DNA of 64,000 bases from Croceicoccus estronivorus (GCF_001625325.1 NZ_JRQQ01000002.1:186001-250000), one strand, 5' to 3'. Counted from the first letter of the stretch, positions 49,647 through 59,218 are shown. A program made the numbers and translations. Notes: a model not told the origin generated them from the letters alone.

Positions 49647-49662
49647 TTCCGTCAATCTGGAA
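49647..49662. promoter_or_regulatory. TTCCR-N6-YGGAA operator, copy 7
   Basis: TTCCGTCAATCTGGAA is an exact match 76 bp upstream of the alpha/beta hydrolase start and marks the right end of the island. Confidence 0.65.
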
Positions 49663-49687
49663 TCCCTACACGGCGTAGCTGAATGAT

Positions 49688-49735
49688 AAAAGGCCGATAT
49701 CCAGCACCCTCCAAGGGTGCGGATACCGGCCTTTT
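49688..49735 (-). terminator. Rho-independent terminator of ompW
   Basis: Outer arms AAAAGGCCG/CGGCCTTTT and inner arms GCACCC/GGGTGC with loop TCCAA form a long stem; on the minus strand it ends in TTTT. It lies 46 bp after the ompW stop. Confidence 0.85.
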
Positions 49736-49780
49736 CATTGCACCGCTGACAAGCGGCAGGACGCAAATGCGAGCGTTATC

Positions 49781-50473
49781 TCAGAAGCGCCAGCCCAAAC
49801 CTGCGCTCAACACCCAAGGGTCGAGGTTGTGCTTGGTTTCCAGCATCTTGACGCCGCTGGGATCGTACCATTTGGCATCGACATTCAGAAAATAACGCTT
49901 GGCATCAAGACTGATCGACATGCCTGAATCATTGATCGGGATATCGACGCCAGCCTGAAGTGCGAAGCCCAGGGAATCATTGAGTTTGGCCTTGGTCGCA
50001 CCGACCAGGTTAGCCGTTGCTCCCGGCTTTTCGTCAATGAAAATGAAGTACGTGGGGCCGGCGCCGACATATGGCTTTATCGCCCCCGCATCGAGGTGAT
50101 ATTTGAGCGTGAAAGTGGCCGGAATGATCTTGGCATTGGAAATCATTTCAGCACCAGCGAGATCCCCTTTGCCGTCGACATCGTGCTGGGTCACGCAGCA
50201 GATCGTTTCGAGAGACACGTTGGGCGAGAAAAAATACTCGATCGCAACGGTCGGCACAAAATTGTCGTTCGCTTTCGTGTCGGGATTCGCCACGCCAGCC
50301 AATGCAACCGTGAAGTCCGGACCGACATATTTGATCTTGTCGATCTCGCCATCCGGCAGGACGGCCGTGCCCATCAGCTTGACTTGAATCTTACCGTCCG
50401 GGCTCGCGGCATGGGCCGGGGCGGTGACTGCGAAGGCGGCGGCAAGCGCCGCAGTGGCGGCCAGTTTACGCAT
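49781..50473 (-). CDS. ompW: OmpW-family outer membrane protein
   Basis: This 230-residue protein has a signal peptide (about residues 1-22, ending AHA) and an eight-stranded barrel pattern (VAIEYFFSPNVSLET, FTLKYHLDAGAIKPYVGAG) with a terminal Phe for BAM recognition (SAGLGWRF). OmpW proteins pass small hydrophobic molecules and are often oxygen-regulated. A FixK/FNR-like half-match lies about 95 bp upstream and a perfect box about 145 bp upstream. Confidence 0.9.
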   Translation of the reverse strand: MRKLAATAALAAAFAVTAPAHAASPDGKIQVKLMGTAVLPDGEIDKIKYVGPDFTVALAGVANPDTKANDNFVPTVAIEYFFSPNVSLETICCVTQHDVDGKGDLAGAEMISNAKIIPATFTLKYHLDAGAIKPYVGAGPTYFIFIDEKPGATANLVGATKAKLNDSLGFALQAGVDIPINDSGMSISLDAKRYFLNVDAKWYDPSGVKMLETKHNLDPWVLSAGLGWRF

Positions 50474-50566
50474 TGTTTCAATCCCTCACGCCGCAGTGGC
50501 CACCCTGCGTGGCCTGATGTGATTACGACGTAGAATCGTTTTTTGCGCGCCCCGGCGCTTGCGACA

Positions 50567-50580
50567 TTGATCCCGCGCAA
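50567..50580. promoter_or_regulatory. Imperfect FixK/FNR-like box upstream of ompW
   Basis: On the minus strand TTGCGCGGGATCAA has one perfect half (ATCAA) and a TTG start. It lies 93 bp upstream of the ompW ATG. Tentative. Confidence 0.35.
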
Positions 50581-50618
50581 ATTTACTTCCGCTGAATTTT
50601 TCCTTGAGGCACGGTTTT

Positions 50619-50632
50619 TTGATCGTCATCAA
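50619..50632. promoter_or_regulatory. FixK/FNR box upstream of ccoN
   Basis: TTGAT-CGTC-ATCAA is a perfect TTGAT-N4-ATCAA box, 63 bp upstream of the ccoN ATG, the position expected for an activator of a class II promoter. It explains low-oxygen induction of the oxidase operon and could also act on divergent ompW. Confidence 0.85.
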
Positions 50633-50695
50633 TGCTGGCATCCTGGTTCCGTCGCAGGGCCAGTTCATTGATAGTACCGAGGGAAGGCAATCTCC

Positions 50696-52351
50696 ATGGA
50701 AAGGATTGTAACGCGCGCCGGAATCTGGTTCGCGATCATGCTGCTTGCCGTAATGGCGGCTGCGGCGGCTCAGGATTCCGGTTTTGCCGCGCACATGTTC
50801 ATTGTCGCGATCGCGGCCCTGATCGGATTGTGGATGACGATCAGCAAGCCGGATTATTCGGCGATTGCGCGGGGTATCCTGCGCATGCCGGATGATCCGT
50901 CTCGCTATGACGACGATCCCGTGCGTTGGGGCGTCATTGCCACGGTGTTCTGGGGCATTGCCGGTTTTGCGGCAGGCCTCTTCATTGCATTGCAGCTTGC
51001 CTATCCGCTCCTCAATCTGGAGCCTTACCTGAACTTCGGACGCCTCCGTCCGCTTCATACCTCTGCGGTGATTTTCGCGTTCGGCGGCAATGTCCTGATC
51101 GCAACGTCTTTCTATGTAGTTCAGCGCACCTGTCGGGCCCGGCTCGCCTTTCCCGCCCTCGCCCGCTTCGTGTTCTGGGGATACCAGCTCTTCATCGTAC
51201 TGGCGGCCACCGGCTATCTCATGGGGATCACTGAATCCCGCGAATATGCTGAGCCGGAATGGTATGTCGATCTGTGGCTCACTATCGTCTGGGTCGCTTA
51301 TGCTGCCGTATTCATCGGCACGATCGTGAAGCGTTCGGAACCTCACATCTATGTCGCCAACTGGTTCTATCTGGCCTTCATCCTGACGATCGCGATGCTT
51401 CACATCGTGAACAACCTCAGCATGCCGGTGAGCCTGCTGGGATCGAAGAGCTACAGTGCCTTTGCAGGCGTTCAGGACGCTCTTACCCAGTGGTGGTACG
51501 GCCATAACGCAGTCGGCTTCTTTCTGACCGCTGGCTTCCTGGCCATGATGTACTATTTCGTCCCCAAGCAGGCGGAACGGCCCATCTACAGCTATCGCCT
51601 GTCGATCATTCACTTCTGGGCGCTGATCTTCCTCTACATCTGGGCAGGCCCTCACCACCTCCACTATACGGCATTGCCCGACTGGGCCCAGACGTTGGGT
51701 ATGGTGTTCTCGATCATGCTGTGGATGCCCAGCTGGGGCGGCATGATCAACGGCCTGATGACTCTCAACGGCGCATGGGACAAAGTCCGCACCGACCCCA
51801 TCATGCGTATGCTGATAATGTCGGTCGCCTTCTATGGGATGAGCACCTTTGAAGGGCCGATGCTGTCGATCAAGAGCGTCAATTCGCTGTCGCACTACAC
51901 CGACTGGACCATCGGCCATGTTCACTCCGGCGCACTGGGCTGGAACGGCATGATCTCGTTTGCCGCAGTCTATTTCCTCGTACCGCGCCTGTGGGGCCGT
52001 GAACGCCTCTACAGCCTGCGCATGGTCAACTGGCACTTCTGGCTCGCAACCGTGGGGATCGTTTTCTACGCGGCCTCCATGTGGGTCGCCGGCATCACCC
52101 AGGGCCTGATGTGGCGCGAATACGGCGCTGACGGCTACCTCGTGAACAGCTTTGTCGAGACTGTCGCGGCCCTTCATCCGATGTATCTGCTGCGCGCCTT
52201 TGGGGGCGTGCTCTATCTGGGCGGCGCAGTCATCATGGTCATCAACGTCTGGGCGACCGTCCTTGGCAAACTGCGCGAGGAAACGCCGATGCAGACCGCC
52301 GCCTACGATCCGGCTGCCGACAGGCCGCTTGTACCAGCCACGAGCAATTGA
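50696..52351 (+). CDS. ccoN: cbb3-type cytochrome c oxidase subunit I
   Basis: This 551-residue catalytic subunit carries the low-spin and binuclear heme/copper sites. The twelve helices hold the invariant histidines ([59 protein letters not shown]). It reduces O2 with high affinity and pumps protons. The start at 50696 gives the normal length with an extra N-terminal membrane region. It is the first gene of ccoNOQP. Confidence 0.95.
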   Translation: MERIVTRAGIWFAIMLLAVMAAAAAQDSGFAAHMFIVAIAALIGLWMTISKPDYSAIARGILRMPDDPSRYDDDPVRWGVIATVFWGIAGFAAGLFIALQLAYPLLNLEPYLNFGRLRPLHTSAVIFAFGGNVLIATSFYVVQRTCRARLAFPALARFVFWGYQLFIVLAATGYLMGITESREYAEPEWYVDLWLTIVWVAYAAVFIGTIVKRSEPHIYVANWFYLAFILTIAMLHIVNNLSMPVSLLGSKSYSAFAGVQDALTQWWYGHNAVGFFLTAGFLAMMYYFVPKQAERPIYSYRLSIIHFWALIFLYIWAGPHHLHYTALPDWAQTLGMVFSIMLWMPSWGGMINGLMTLNGAWDKVRTDPIMRMLIMSVAFYGMSTFEGPMLSIKSVNSLSHYTDWTIGHVHSGALGWNGMISFAAVYFLVPRLWGRERLYSLRMVNWHFWLATVGIVFYAASMWVAGITQGLMWREYGADGYLVNSFVETVAALHPMYLLRAFGGVLYLGGAVIMVINVWATVLGKLREETPMQTAAYDPAADRPLVPATSN

Positions 52352-52362
52352 GGCTTCGCAAC

Positions 52363-53109
52363 ATGAGCATTACCGAGAAGCACAAGAAGCTTGAACGCAA
52401 TGTCACCCTGCTGAGCGTGGGGGCATTCATCACTGTCGCGATCGGCGGTATCGTTGAGATCGCGCCACTCTTCTGGATCGACAACACGATCGAGAAGGTG
52501 GAAGGCATGCGGCCTTATACCCCGCTCGAACAGGCTGGCCGCGATATCTATGTCCGCGAAGGATGTTATGTCTGCCACAGTCAAATGATCCGCCCGTTCC
52601 GTGACGAGGTGGAACGCTATGGGCATTACAGCCTCGCCGCGGAATCGATGTACGATCATCCGTTCCAATGGGGCTCCAAACGCACCGGCCCGGACCTTGC
52701 CCGTGTTGGCGGCCGCTATTCCGACGAATGGCACGTCCAGCACCTCAAGGATCCTCGCGCGGTGGTGCCGGAAAGCATCATGCCAACCTATGCTTTCCTT
52801 TCGGACACCGACCTCAAGATTTCCGACCCGGCAGCCAACCTGCGGGCCCTGCGTCGTGTAGGCGTCCCCTACACTGACAAGGACGTCGAAATGGCCATGA
52901 GCGACATCAAGGCTCAGGCAGATCCCGATGCCGATGCCGGCGATCTGGAGCAGCGTTATCCGAAGGCGCAAATTCGTGACTTCGACGGGAATCCATCCCG
53001 CCTGACGGAAATGGATGCCCTCGTCGCATATCTTCAGGTTCTGGGCACGATGGTCGACGTCAACGCCGCCTCCGCTCAGGAAGAGCTAGCCACGGAGAAA
53101 GGCCGGTGA
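52363..53109 (+). CDS. ccoO: cbb3-type cytochrome c oxidase subunit II
   Basis: This 248-residue membrane-anchored mono-heme cytochrome c has one N-terminal helix and the heme site CYVCH (68-72) with MIRPFRDE following, as in all CcoO proteins. The axial Met is in SIMPTYAFL. The ATG at 52363 is 11 bp after ccoN. It passes electrons from CcoP to CcoN. Confidence 0.95.
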   Translation: MSITEKHKKLERNVTLLSVGAFITVAIGGIVEIAPLFWIDNTIEKVEGMRPYTPLEQAGRDIYVREGCYVCHSQMIRPFRDEVERYGHYSLAAESMYDHPFQWGSKRTGPDLARVGGRYSDEWHVQHLKDPRAVVPESIMPTYAFLSDTDLKISDPAANLRALRRVGVPYTDKDVEMAMSDIKAQADPDADAGDLEQRYPKAQIRDFDGNPSRLTEMDALVAYLQVLGTMVDVNAASAQEELATEKGR

Positions 53110-53276
53110 TCGAGCATTCCCTCTACGACTTCCTTCGTCACCTTGCCGACAGCTGGGTACTTCTGGCGATGTTCATCGTCTTCCTGGTTCTGGCGGCGTG
53201 GCCTTTTCGCCCCGGTGCGCGCGAGCGCAACAACAAGGCGGCAAACATGATCTTCGAGGATAAGAACGATGGCTAA
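53106..53276 (+). CDS. ccoQ: cbb3 oxidase small subunit CcoQ
   Basis: This 56-residue protein starts with GTG overlapping the ccoO stop and has one membrane helix ([16 protein letters not shown]) then [20 protein letters not shown], the CcoQ/FixQ tail. It stabilises the oxidase complex. It overlaps ccoP by 8 bp. Confidence 0.9.
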   Translation: MIEHSLYDFLRHLADSWVLLAMFIVFLVLAAWPFRPGARERNNKAANMIFEDKNDG

Positions 53277-54192
53277 CAAGCGCATCGACGAAGCGACCGG
53301 CGTCGAAACCGTCGGACATGAATGGGACGGTATCGAGGAACTCAATACGCCGCTGCCCCGGTGGTGGCTGTGGAGTTTCTATGCCTGTATTGTTTTCGCC
53401 ATAGGTTATTGCATTGTCTATCCTGCATGGCCCCTGCTCTCGCATGGAACCGAGGGTGTTCTGGGTTGGACCAGTCGTGGCCAGCTTGCTTCCGAAATGA
53501 ACGCCGAAGAAGCCCGCCGCGAACCGATCATGGAAGCCTTGGCAGCTACGCCCATAGAAAAACTGCCTGACAATCCCGGCCTTATGCGGGCCGCCATTGA
53601 AGGCGGCCGGGCTGCATTCAAGGTCAATTGTGTGCAGTGCCATGGCGCGGGCGCAGCAGGTAGCCCCGGCTATCCAAATCTGAATGACGACGATTGGCTG
53701 TGGGGCGGCGATTTGAAGACGATCGAGACGACGCTGATTCATGGCATTCGCCAACCTGGCGACGACCAGACCCGCTTCAGCCAGATGCCGGCATTCGGGC
53801 GTGATGGGATCCTGACCTCGCAGCAAATCGGGCAGGTGACACAGTATGTGCAGTCGCTGTCGGGCAAGGCAAAGCCCAACGCCGCCGGTGCGCAGATCTT
53901 CGCTGATAACTGCGCCAGTTGCCATGGTTCGGATGGGAGAGGGATGCGACAGTTCGGTGCCCCCAACCTCGCCGATGCCATCTGGTTCTATGGCGGCAGT
54001 CCTGCAGCCATTACCAGGCAGATCACTACCCCGAACCATGGCGTAATGCCTTCGTGGGGGGGCAGGCTGGACCCGGCAACCATAAAAATGCTGGCGGCCT
54101 ATGTACATTCTCTGGGAGGGGGTGAAGACTTTGAGGAGGTCGCCCCGCAGGCTGAAAATGCCTCAGCGACGGAGACGCATGAACAGCCCTGA
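53269..54192 (+). CDS. ccoP: cbb3-type cytochrome c oxidase subunit III (diheme)
   Basis: This 307-residue protein has the N-terminal motif VGHEWDGIEELNTPLPRWW, one membrane helix, and two CXXCH sites (CVQCH and CASCH) for the periplasmic diheme domain. The axial methionines lie in QMPAFG and VMPSWG. It takes electrons from the bc1 complex through soluble cytochrome c. Confidence 0.95.
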   Translation: MANKRIDEATGVETVGHEWDGIEELNTPLPRWWLWSFYACIVFAIGYCIVYPAWPLLSHGTEGVLGWTSRGQLASEMNAEEARREPIMEALAATPIEKLPDNPGLMRAAIEGGRAAFKVNCVQCHGAGAAGSPGYPNLNDDDWLWGGDLKTIETTLIHGIRQPGDDQTRFSQMPAFGRDGILTSQQIGQVTQYVQSLSGKAKPNAAGAQIFADNCASCHGSDGRGMRQFGAPNLADAIWFYGGSPAAITRQITTPNHGVMPSWGGRLDPATIKMLAAYVHSLGGGEDFEEVAPQAENASATETHEQP

Positions 54193-55660
54193 ACCCCTTG
54201 CCGTTACAAGCAACAAGAAAGGCGCTCAGGTGCCTGAACCCGTACTTTACGCAAAGCGTGAGCCAGTCTTCAATCGCCGGATTGACGGTCCTTTCCGGCG
54301 ATTCAAGTGGTTCATCATGGCCGTTACTCTGGCGATCTATTACATCACACCCTGGCTTCGGTGGGACCGCGGTTCCTATGCACCTGACCAGGCCGTTCTG
54401 ATCGACCTGGCCCATCGCCGGTTTTACATGTTCGGCATCGAAATCTGGCCCCACGAATTTTATTTCGTCGCCGGAATGCTGATCATGGCCGGCATAGGCC
54501 TGTTTCTCGTTACCAGCGCGGTGGGCCGGGCGTGGTGTGGATATGCTTGTCCTCAGACGGTCTGGACGGACTTGTTCCAGCATGTCGATCGATTGATCGA
54601 CGGGGACCGCAACGCACGGTTCCGGCTTTACAAGGCACCTTGGGGGCCTTCGAAGATTGCCCGGCGTTTGTTGAAGTGGACGATCTACCTCGCAATCAGC
54701 TTTGCCACCGGTGGTGCGTGGATTCTCTATTTTGCTGACGCGCCAAGCCTGTTTCGGGACTTCTTCTCAGGCCAAGCTGCCCCTATTGCCTATGTAACGG
54801 TAGCCATCCTGACTACGACAACATTCGTACTTGGCGGTTTCATGCGAGAACAGGTGTGCATCTACATGTGCCCCTGGCCGCGCATCCAGACTGCCATGCT
54901 CGACGAAAAGTCACTCATCGTTACCTACAAGGACTGGCGTGGCGAACCGCGCGGTAGCGTCAAGAAGGCTGAAAAGAGTCCCGATTCATTCGGAGACTGC
55001 ATCGATTGTGGGCAGTGTGTCGCCGTGTGCCCAACCGGCATAGACATTCGCGAAGGCCCTCAGATCGGGTGCATCACCTGTGCACTGTGTATTGATGCCT
55101 GCGACAGGGTCATGAAAGAGGTCGGACGCCCGCGCGGTTTGATCGACTATGCCACGCTGGATGACTGCAAGCGTGAAGCAGCAGGTGAGACACCTCGGCC
55201 CGTCTGGCGTAGTCTGCTCCATCCGCGTACGCTCATTTACACCGGCGTGTGGGCCGCAATCGGACTGGCCCTGCTGTTCGCGCTTGGCACCCGTTCGCGA
55301 ACGCAAATCACTGTCGCACCGGATCGCAACCCACCCTACATGTTGTTGAGCGATGGGTCTGTCCGCAACGCCTACACAGTCAAACTTCGTAATATGGAAA
55401 GCCGTCCCCGCGACATGGAAATCGCGCTTACTGGCCTCCCCAATGCGAAGATGTGGAGCGACGACATGCCGCGTGAAGAGGCTGTGCGTGCCATGACCCG
55501 CAAGGTTCCTGCGGATTCCACGGACATTGTCAGGCTCTATGTCGTTGCTCCGGATGGAACCCCCGCCCAGGAATTTTCCTTTGCCGTACATTCCCTGGAC
55601 GAAAAGGGCGAAACGGATAGCACGGAAACCAACTTCGAAGCTCCGGAGACAAGCGAATGA
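54179..55660 (+). CDS. ccoG: cbb3 oxidase assembly protein CcoG (polyferredoxin)
   Basis: This 493-residue membrane iron-sulfur protein has five or so helices and two 4Fe-4S binding sites (CIDCGQCVAVCPTG and CITCALCIDACD). It ends with an Ig-like periplasmic domain (MESRPRDMEIALTGL). CcoG reduces Cu(II) for assembly of the CcoN copper centre. ATG 54179 overlaps ccoP by 14 bp; the frame extends further upstream without homology. Confidence 0.93.
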   Translation: MNSPEPLAVTSNKKGAQVPEPVLYAKREPVFNRRIDGPFRRFKWFIMAVTLAIYYITPWLRWDRGSYAPDQAVLIDLAHRRFYMFGIEIWPHEFYFVAGMLIMAGIGLFLVTSAVGRAWCGYACPQTVWTDLFQHVDRLIDGDRNARFRLYKAPWGPSKIARRLLKWTIYLAISFATGGAWILYFADAPSLFRDFFSGQAAPIAYVTVAILTTTTFVLGGFMREQVCIYMCPWPRIQTAMLDEKSLIVTYKDWRGEPRGSVKKAEKSPDSFGDCIDCGQCVAVCPTGIDIREGPQIGCITCALCIDACDRVMKEVGRPRGLIDYATLDDCKREAAGETPRPVWRSLLHPRTLIYTGVWAAIGLALLFALGTRSRTQITVAPDRNPPYMLLSDGSVRNAYTVKLRNMESRPRDMEIALTGLPNAKMWSDDMPREEAVRAMTRKVPADSTDIVRLYVVAPDGTPAQEFSFAVHSLDEKGETDSTETNFEAPETSE

Positions 55661-56103
55661 ATGCCCCCTTTACCGGTCGTCACATGGCAGCAATTCTCGT
55701 CCTGTTTTTCAGCGTCGTCTTCGCAGTCAATTTCACCATGGCCCGCTACGCCAGCTCCACGTTCGGAGGCATCGTGGTGGAAAATTCCTATGTTGCCAGC
55801 CAGGAATTCAACACGTGGCTGGATGAGGCGTCAGCCGAAAAAGCGCTTGGCTGGAAGGCTACCGTAGAGCGGACGACTGACGGCAGGCTGGCAATCGATT
55901 TGTCCGGGGCCCCGGCAGATGTTACCTTAACCGCAATAGCACGCCATCCATTGGGCAGAGCACCCGACAGGGCAATAACATTCACCTCCGTTGGTGATGG
56001 TCGTTTCCTTTCGATCGAAGAACTGCCTCTTGGCCGTTGGACACTTCGGATCGAAGCCCGCACCGGACAATCTGTGTGGCGTGACGAGGAGCATCTGACT
56101 TGA
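55657..56103 (+). CDS. ccoH: FixH/CcoH family protein
   Basis: This 148-residue protein has one N-terminal helix (MAAILVLFFSVVFAVNFTMA, with YASSTFGGIVVENSY following, a FixH hallmark) and a periplasmic beta domain. It helps assemble the oxidase. It overlaps ccoG and ccoI by 4 bp on each side. Confidence 0.9.
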   Translation: MNAPFTGRHMAAILVLFFSVVFAVNFTMARYASSTFGGIVVENSYVASQEFNTWLDEASAEKALGWKATVERTTDGRLAIDLSGAPADVTLTAIARHPLGRAPDRAITFTSVGDGRFLSIEELPLGRWTLRIEARTGQSVWRDEEHLT

Positions 56104-58220
56104 GCGCACTTGCCAATCGACAAGGTGCAGACGACATTGAAACGGTTCTTGCCGTTCCGGGTATGCATTGTGCCGGTTGCATCAGCAAAATCGAACGGGG
56201 CCTGATGGATGTTTCCGGAATAGCCTCAGCCCGTGTGAACCTCTCTGCGAAGCAGGTTACCATCCATCACGACCCGCTGCTTAAGAGCCGTGATCTGGTC
56301 TTTGCGATGGAACGCATTGGTTTCGAATCCGAACCACGCAAAGGCAATCTTGCCCGCAGTCCTTCCGCTGTAAAACCCTTGCTTGCGCCACTTGCAGTTG
56401 CCGCATTTGCCTCAATGAACGTGATGTTGCTCTCGGTCAGCGTATGGTCCGGAGCCGACGGCACATCGCGAGAATTGTTCCACTGGATTTCCGCGCTCAT
56501 TGCCATCCCGGCAATCGCCTACGCAGGACAACCATTCTTCCGTTCCGCATGGGCGGCCCTGCGTCACGGCCGCACCAATATGGACGTTCCGATCTCTCTC
56601 GGCGTGCTTATCGCAACCGCATTGAGTTTCTATGAAGTTGTTGTTGGTGGAAAGGATGCTTGGTTCGATGGCGCGTTAATGCTGCTGACCTTCCTTCTGG
56701 CGGGACGCGTGCTGGACGCGATGATGCGTGACAAGGCTCGCACCGGGGTCGATGCCCTTCTCAGCCATGCGGCGCAGGGAGCAATGGTTGTCGGCGAGGA
56801 TGGGGCGTTGGAATGGCGCAAGGCCGAAGAGCTATCTCCTGGCATGACAATACGGGTCGCGGCAGGTGAACGGCTCGCTGCGGACGGTATCATCGTGTCA
56901 GGTGCAAGCCGTTTCGACCAATCCTTGCTGACTGGCGAAAGCGCCCCTGTTCCAGGCGCTGCAGGTCAGGAGGTGCTCACTGGCACTCTCAATCTGGACG
57001 CACCGATCGATGTTCGTATCACTGCAATCGGCGGCGATACCACACTGGCCGAGATCGCCCGCTTGATGGAAGCCGCCGCCCAGGATCGTTCCAAGTATGT
57101 CCGGATCGCCGACCGTGCCGCACGCCTCTATGCCCCGGCTGTTCACACACTCGCAGCGCTGACTTTCGCCGGATGGATGCTTGCTGGTGCTGGATGGTAT
57201 CAGTCGCTGGTCATCGCTGTTGCGGTCTTGATCATTACGTGTCCCTGCGCCCTTGGACTTGCTGTGCCGGTCGCCCAGGTTGTCGCCAGTGGGGCTCTGA
57301 TGCGTGCCGGTATTATGGTGAAAGATGGCAGCGCTCTTGAACGACTTTCCAAAATCGACCGGACGTTGCTCGACAAGACGGGATCATTGACCCTCGGGCG
57401 CCCTGCCCCCGATCCTGCAATTCTCACACTCCTGCCTGAAGATGCCAAAGCTGTGGCGCTAGCCCTTGCTTCACACAGCCGGCACCCAATCTCCAAGGCT
57501 CTCGCCGATGCTCTCACAGCCATGGAAATCCGCGCGGTTTCCATGGAAAATGTCGAAGAACGGCCCGGTCAGGGAGTGTTCGCAAGCTGGCGAAATATCG
57601 AGGTCGCACTGAGGCGGCCTGAAAGCGCAAATGGCGTTGCCGTAACCCTGGAGATTACCGGCCATCCCACTTGGCTTATCCCGTTTGCCGATCGCTTGCG
57701 GCCTGATGCCAAGGAAGCCCTTTCCCGGCTTTCCAAAATGGGAATTGAAACATCCATTTTGTCTGGCGACCATGCCGCCTCCGTATCTGCGATAGCGCAG
57801 GAAACTGGTCTGGCTGCGCAGGCTGAAGCGCTGCCGGCCGATAAACAGCAGGCGATTGCCCAACTCCAGGAAGAAGGCCACCGCGTTCTCATGGTGGGTG
57901 ACGGTTTGAACGACGGGCCTGCCATGGCCCTGGCCGATGCTTCCATCGCGCCGGGATCTGCCAGCGATGTAGGACTGCAAGCCTCTGATTTCGTATTCGT
58001 CCAGGACTCCCTCATTGCCCTGCCAAGAGCGATACACGCCGCCCGGGCCACAATGCGCGTAGTGAGGGAAAATTTCGCGCTGGCAGTTATTTACAACATA
58101 CTGGCCGTGCCACTGGCGATCGCCGGTTTCGTGACTCCGATGATTGCCGCCATCGCCATGTCCGCAAGTTCCTTGATCGTTGTCGGCAATTCACTTCGCC
58201 TCGCAAGAGCCGCGAAATGA
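56100..58220 (+). CDS. ccoI: Copper-exporting P1B-type ATPase CcoI
   Basis: This 706-residue ATPase has an N-terminal HMA domain with MHCAGC, eight membrane helices, the phosphatase motif TGES, CPCALG in helix 6, the phosphorylation site DKTG and the hinge GDGLNDGPA. It delivers copper across the inner membrane for the CcoN active site. The start is TTG at 56100, overlapping ccoH. A DKTGSLT instead of DKTGTLT is a small variant common in FixI. Confidence 0.94.
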   Translation: MSALANRQGADDIETVLAVPGMHCAGCISKIERGLMDVSGIASARVNLSAKQVTIHHDPLLKSRDLVFAMERIGFESEPRKGNLARSPSAVKPLLAPLAVAAFASMNVMLLSVSVWSGADGTSRELFHWISALIAIPAIAYAGQPFFRSAWAALRHGRTNMDVPISLGVLIATALSFYEVVVGGKDAWFDGALMLLTFLLAGRVLDAMMRDKARTGVDALLSHAAQGAMVVGEDGALEWRKAEELSPGMTIRVAAGERLAADGIIVSGASRFDQSLLTGESAPVPGAAGQEVLTGTLNLDAPIDVRITAIGGDTTLAEIARLMEAAAQDRSKYVRIADRAARLYAPAVHTLAALTFAGWMLAGAGWYQSLVIAVAVLIITCPCALGLAVPVAQVVASGALMRAGIMVKDGSALERLSKIDRTLLDKTGSLTLGRPAPDPAILTLLPEDAKAVALALASHSRHPISKALADALTAMEIRAVSMENVEERPGQGVFASWRNIEVALRRPESANGVAVTLEITGHPTWLIPFADRLRPDAKEALSRLSKMGIETSILSGDHAASVSAIAQETGLAAQAEALPADKQQAIAQLQEEGHRVLMVGDGLNDGPAMALADASIAPGSASDVGLQASDFVFVQDSLIALPRAIHAARATMRVVRENFALAVIYNILAVPLAIAGFVTPMIAAIAMSASSLIVVGNSLRLARAAK

Positions 58221-58384
58221 ATATACTCGCCTTTCTCATCCCGGTCGCGCTTCTGCTGGGCCTCAGCGGACTAGGGGCATTTTTCTGGTCTCTGAAGAGT
58301 GGCCAGTTCGATGATCTGGATGGCGCAGCCAATCGCATCCTGATCGACGACGACGAATTAAATGATGATGGTGACGGCTTGTGA
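58217..58384 (+). CDS. ccoS: cbb3 oxidase maturation protein CcoS
   Basis: This 55-residue protein has one membrane helix (ILAFLIPVALLLGLSGLGAF) and the family signature FFWSLKSGQFDDLDGAANRI, then an acidic tail. CcoS is required for cofactor insertion into CcoN. ATG 58217 overlaps the ccoI stop by 4 bp. Confidence 0.93.
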   Translation: MNILAFLIPVALLLGLSGLGAFFWSLKSGQFDDLDGAANRILIDDDELNDDGDGL

Positions 58385-58617
58385 ACAGCCCGCTGAAAAT
58401 TCTGATGATCGCCACACTGCTGCCAGCGGGCCTCAATCCGTCACTGATAGCATCGGCAAACGGGATCGCACTCAGTCTTTGCGGCAGTGCTGGTGCCAGT
58501 GTGACAGTTCCTCTGGGCGCTCCGTCCCTTCCCGGCACCAATGGCAGCGCATGCTGCGCAAAAGGATGCCACGGCTCTCAGGAACGCAAGCGCCTGCGCG
58601 GTCAGCCAGCAACCTGA
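58381..58617 (+). CDS. Small exported cysteine-rich protein downstream of ccoS
   Basis: This 78-residue protein starts with GTG overlapping the ccoS stop (GTGA) and has a signal-like hydrophobic start (LKILMIATLLPAGL). A C-terminal cluster, CCAKGCHGSQERKR, follows, together with an isolated Cys in SLCGSAG. The CC-x-x-x-CH arrangement could bind copper or heme-related metal. I do not recognise a named family, though a similar small gene seems to follow other sphingomonad cco operons. Its 3' end overlaps the flavin reductase gene by 16 bp. Confidence 0.65.
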   Translation: MNSPLKILMIATLLPAGLNPSLIASANGIALSLCGSAGASVTVPLGAPSLPGTNGSACCAKGCHGSQERKRLRGQPAT

Positions 58618-59105
58618 TCCGGCGCGGCTGAAATATCGATGTACCGCCGGTCATAATAGGTGAGCGGCTTGGCATTATCCCGATGCTGGGCGCCGATAAG
58701 CTCGCCAATGAAAATGGTGTGAGTACCAAAGCTGTGGCGATCAACCGTCTTGCAGATCAAACTGGACTGCGCATTCGCGAGGACCGGCACGCCCATCTGA
58801 TCCGCCCACTCTCCGATCTCGAAGCGGTCTTCACCCTTCTTCGCCATAAAACAATCGGCCACATCACGGTTGGCAAGGCCCAGAACGTTTACGCAGAAGA
58901 TATCTGCCTCCATCAAAGGGGCATGAACCGAAGCATCCTGATTGATGCAAATGAGAAGTGATGGTGGATCGAAACTGACCGAAGAAACCGCAGTCGCCAC
59001 AATTCCGTAACGCTTGCCCTCAACAGTCGTTGTGATTGCATATACCGCAGCGGCGATGTGCCGCATGGTGTTCTGGAATTCGTCGAGGATTAGTTCGCGC
59101 TGCAT
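58602..59105 (-). CDS. Flavin reductase (FMN-binding split-barrel)
   Basis: This 167-residue protein has the flavin reductase domain (GIVATAVSSVSFDPPSLLICI, FCVNVLG, SFGTHTIFIGELI). It supplies reduced flavin to two-component monooxygenases using NAD(P)H. No partner monooxygenase lies beside it. It is divergent from the HTH-ribB gene, which is a sensible pairing for flavin supply, and convergent with the cco operon. Confidence 0.88.
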   Translation of the reverse strand: MQRELILDEFQNTMRHIAAAVYAITTTVEGKRYGIVATAVSSVSFDPPSLLICINQDASVHAPLMEADIFCVNVLGLANRDVADCFMAKKGEDRFEIGEWADQMGVPVLANAQSSLICKTVDRHSFGTHTIFIGELIGAQHRDNAKPLTYYDRRYIDISAAPDQVAG

Positions 59106-59177
59106 TGTGGCTCCTGAGTGAATGTTTCACCTCGCTTCGCACATGGTACCCCATGAACGCAACCGCAAATAGAATTA

Positions 59178-59218
59178 AAATGTGATATTTCTTGTTGCGT
59201 GCACATTTAAATGTGATA
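59178..59218. promoter_or_regulatory. Palindrome and direct repeat in the ribB/flavin reductase promoter
   Basis: CACATTT-AAATGTG is a perfect 14-bp palindrome at 59202-59215. AAATGTGATA occurs at 59178-59187 and again at 59209-59218, 31 bp apart (three helical turns). The block ends 10 bp before the ribB ATG, in the divergent region. A good candidate for autoregulation by the HTH domain of the RibB protein. Confidence 0.6.
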
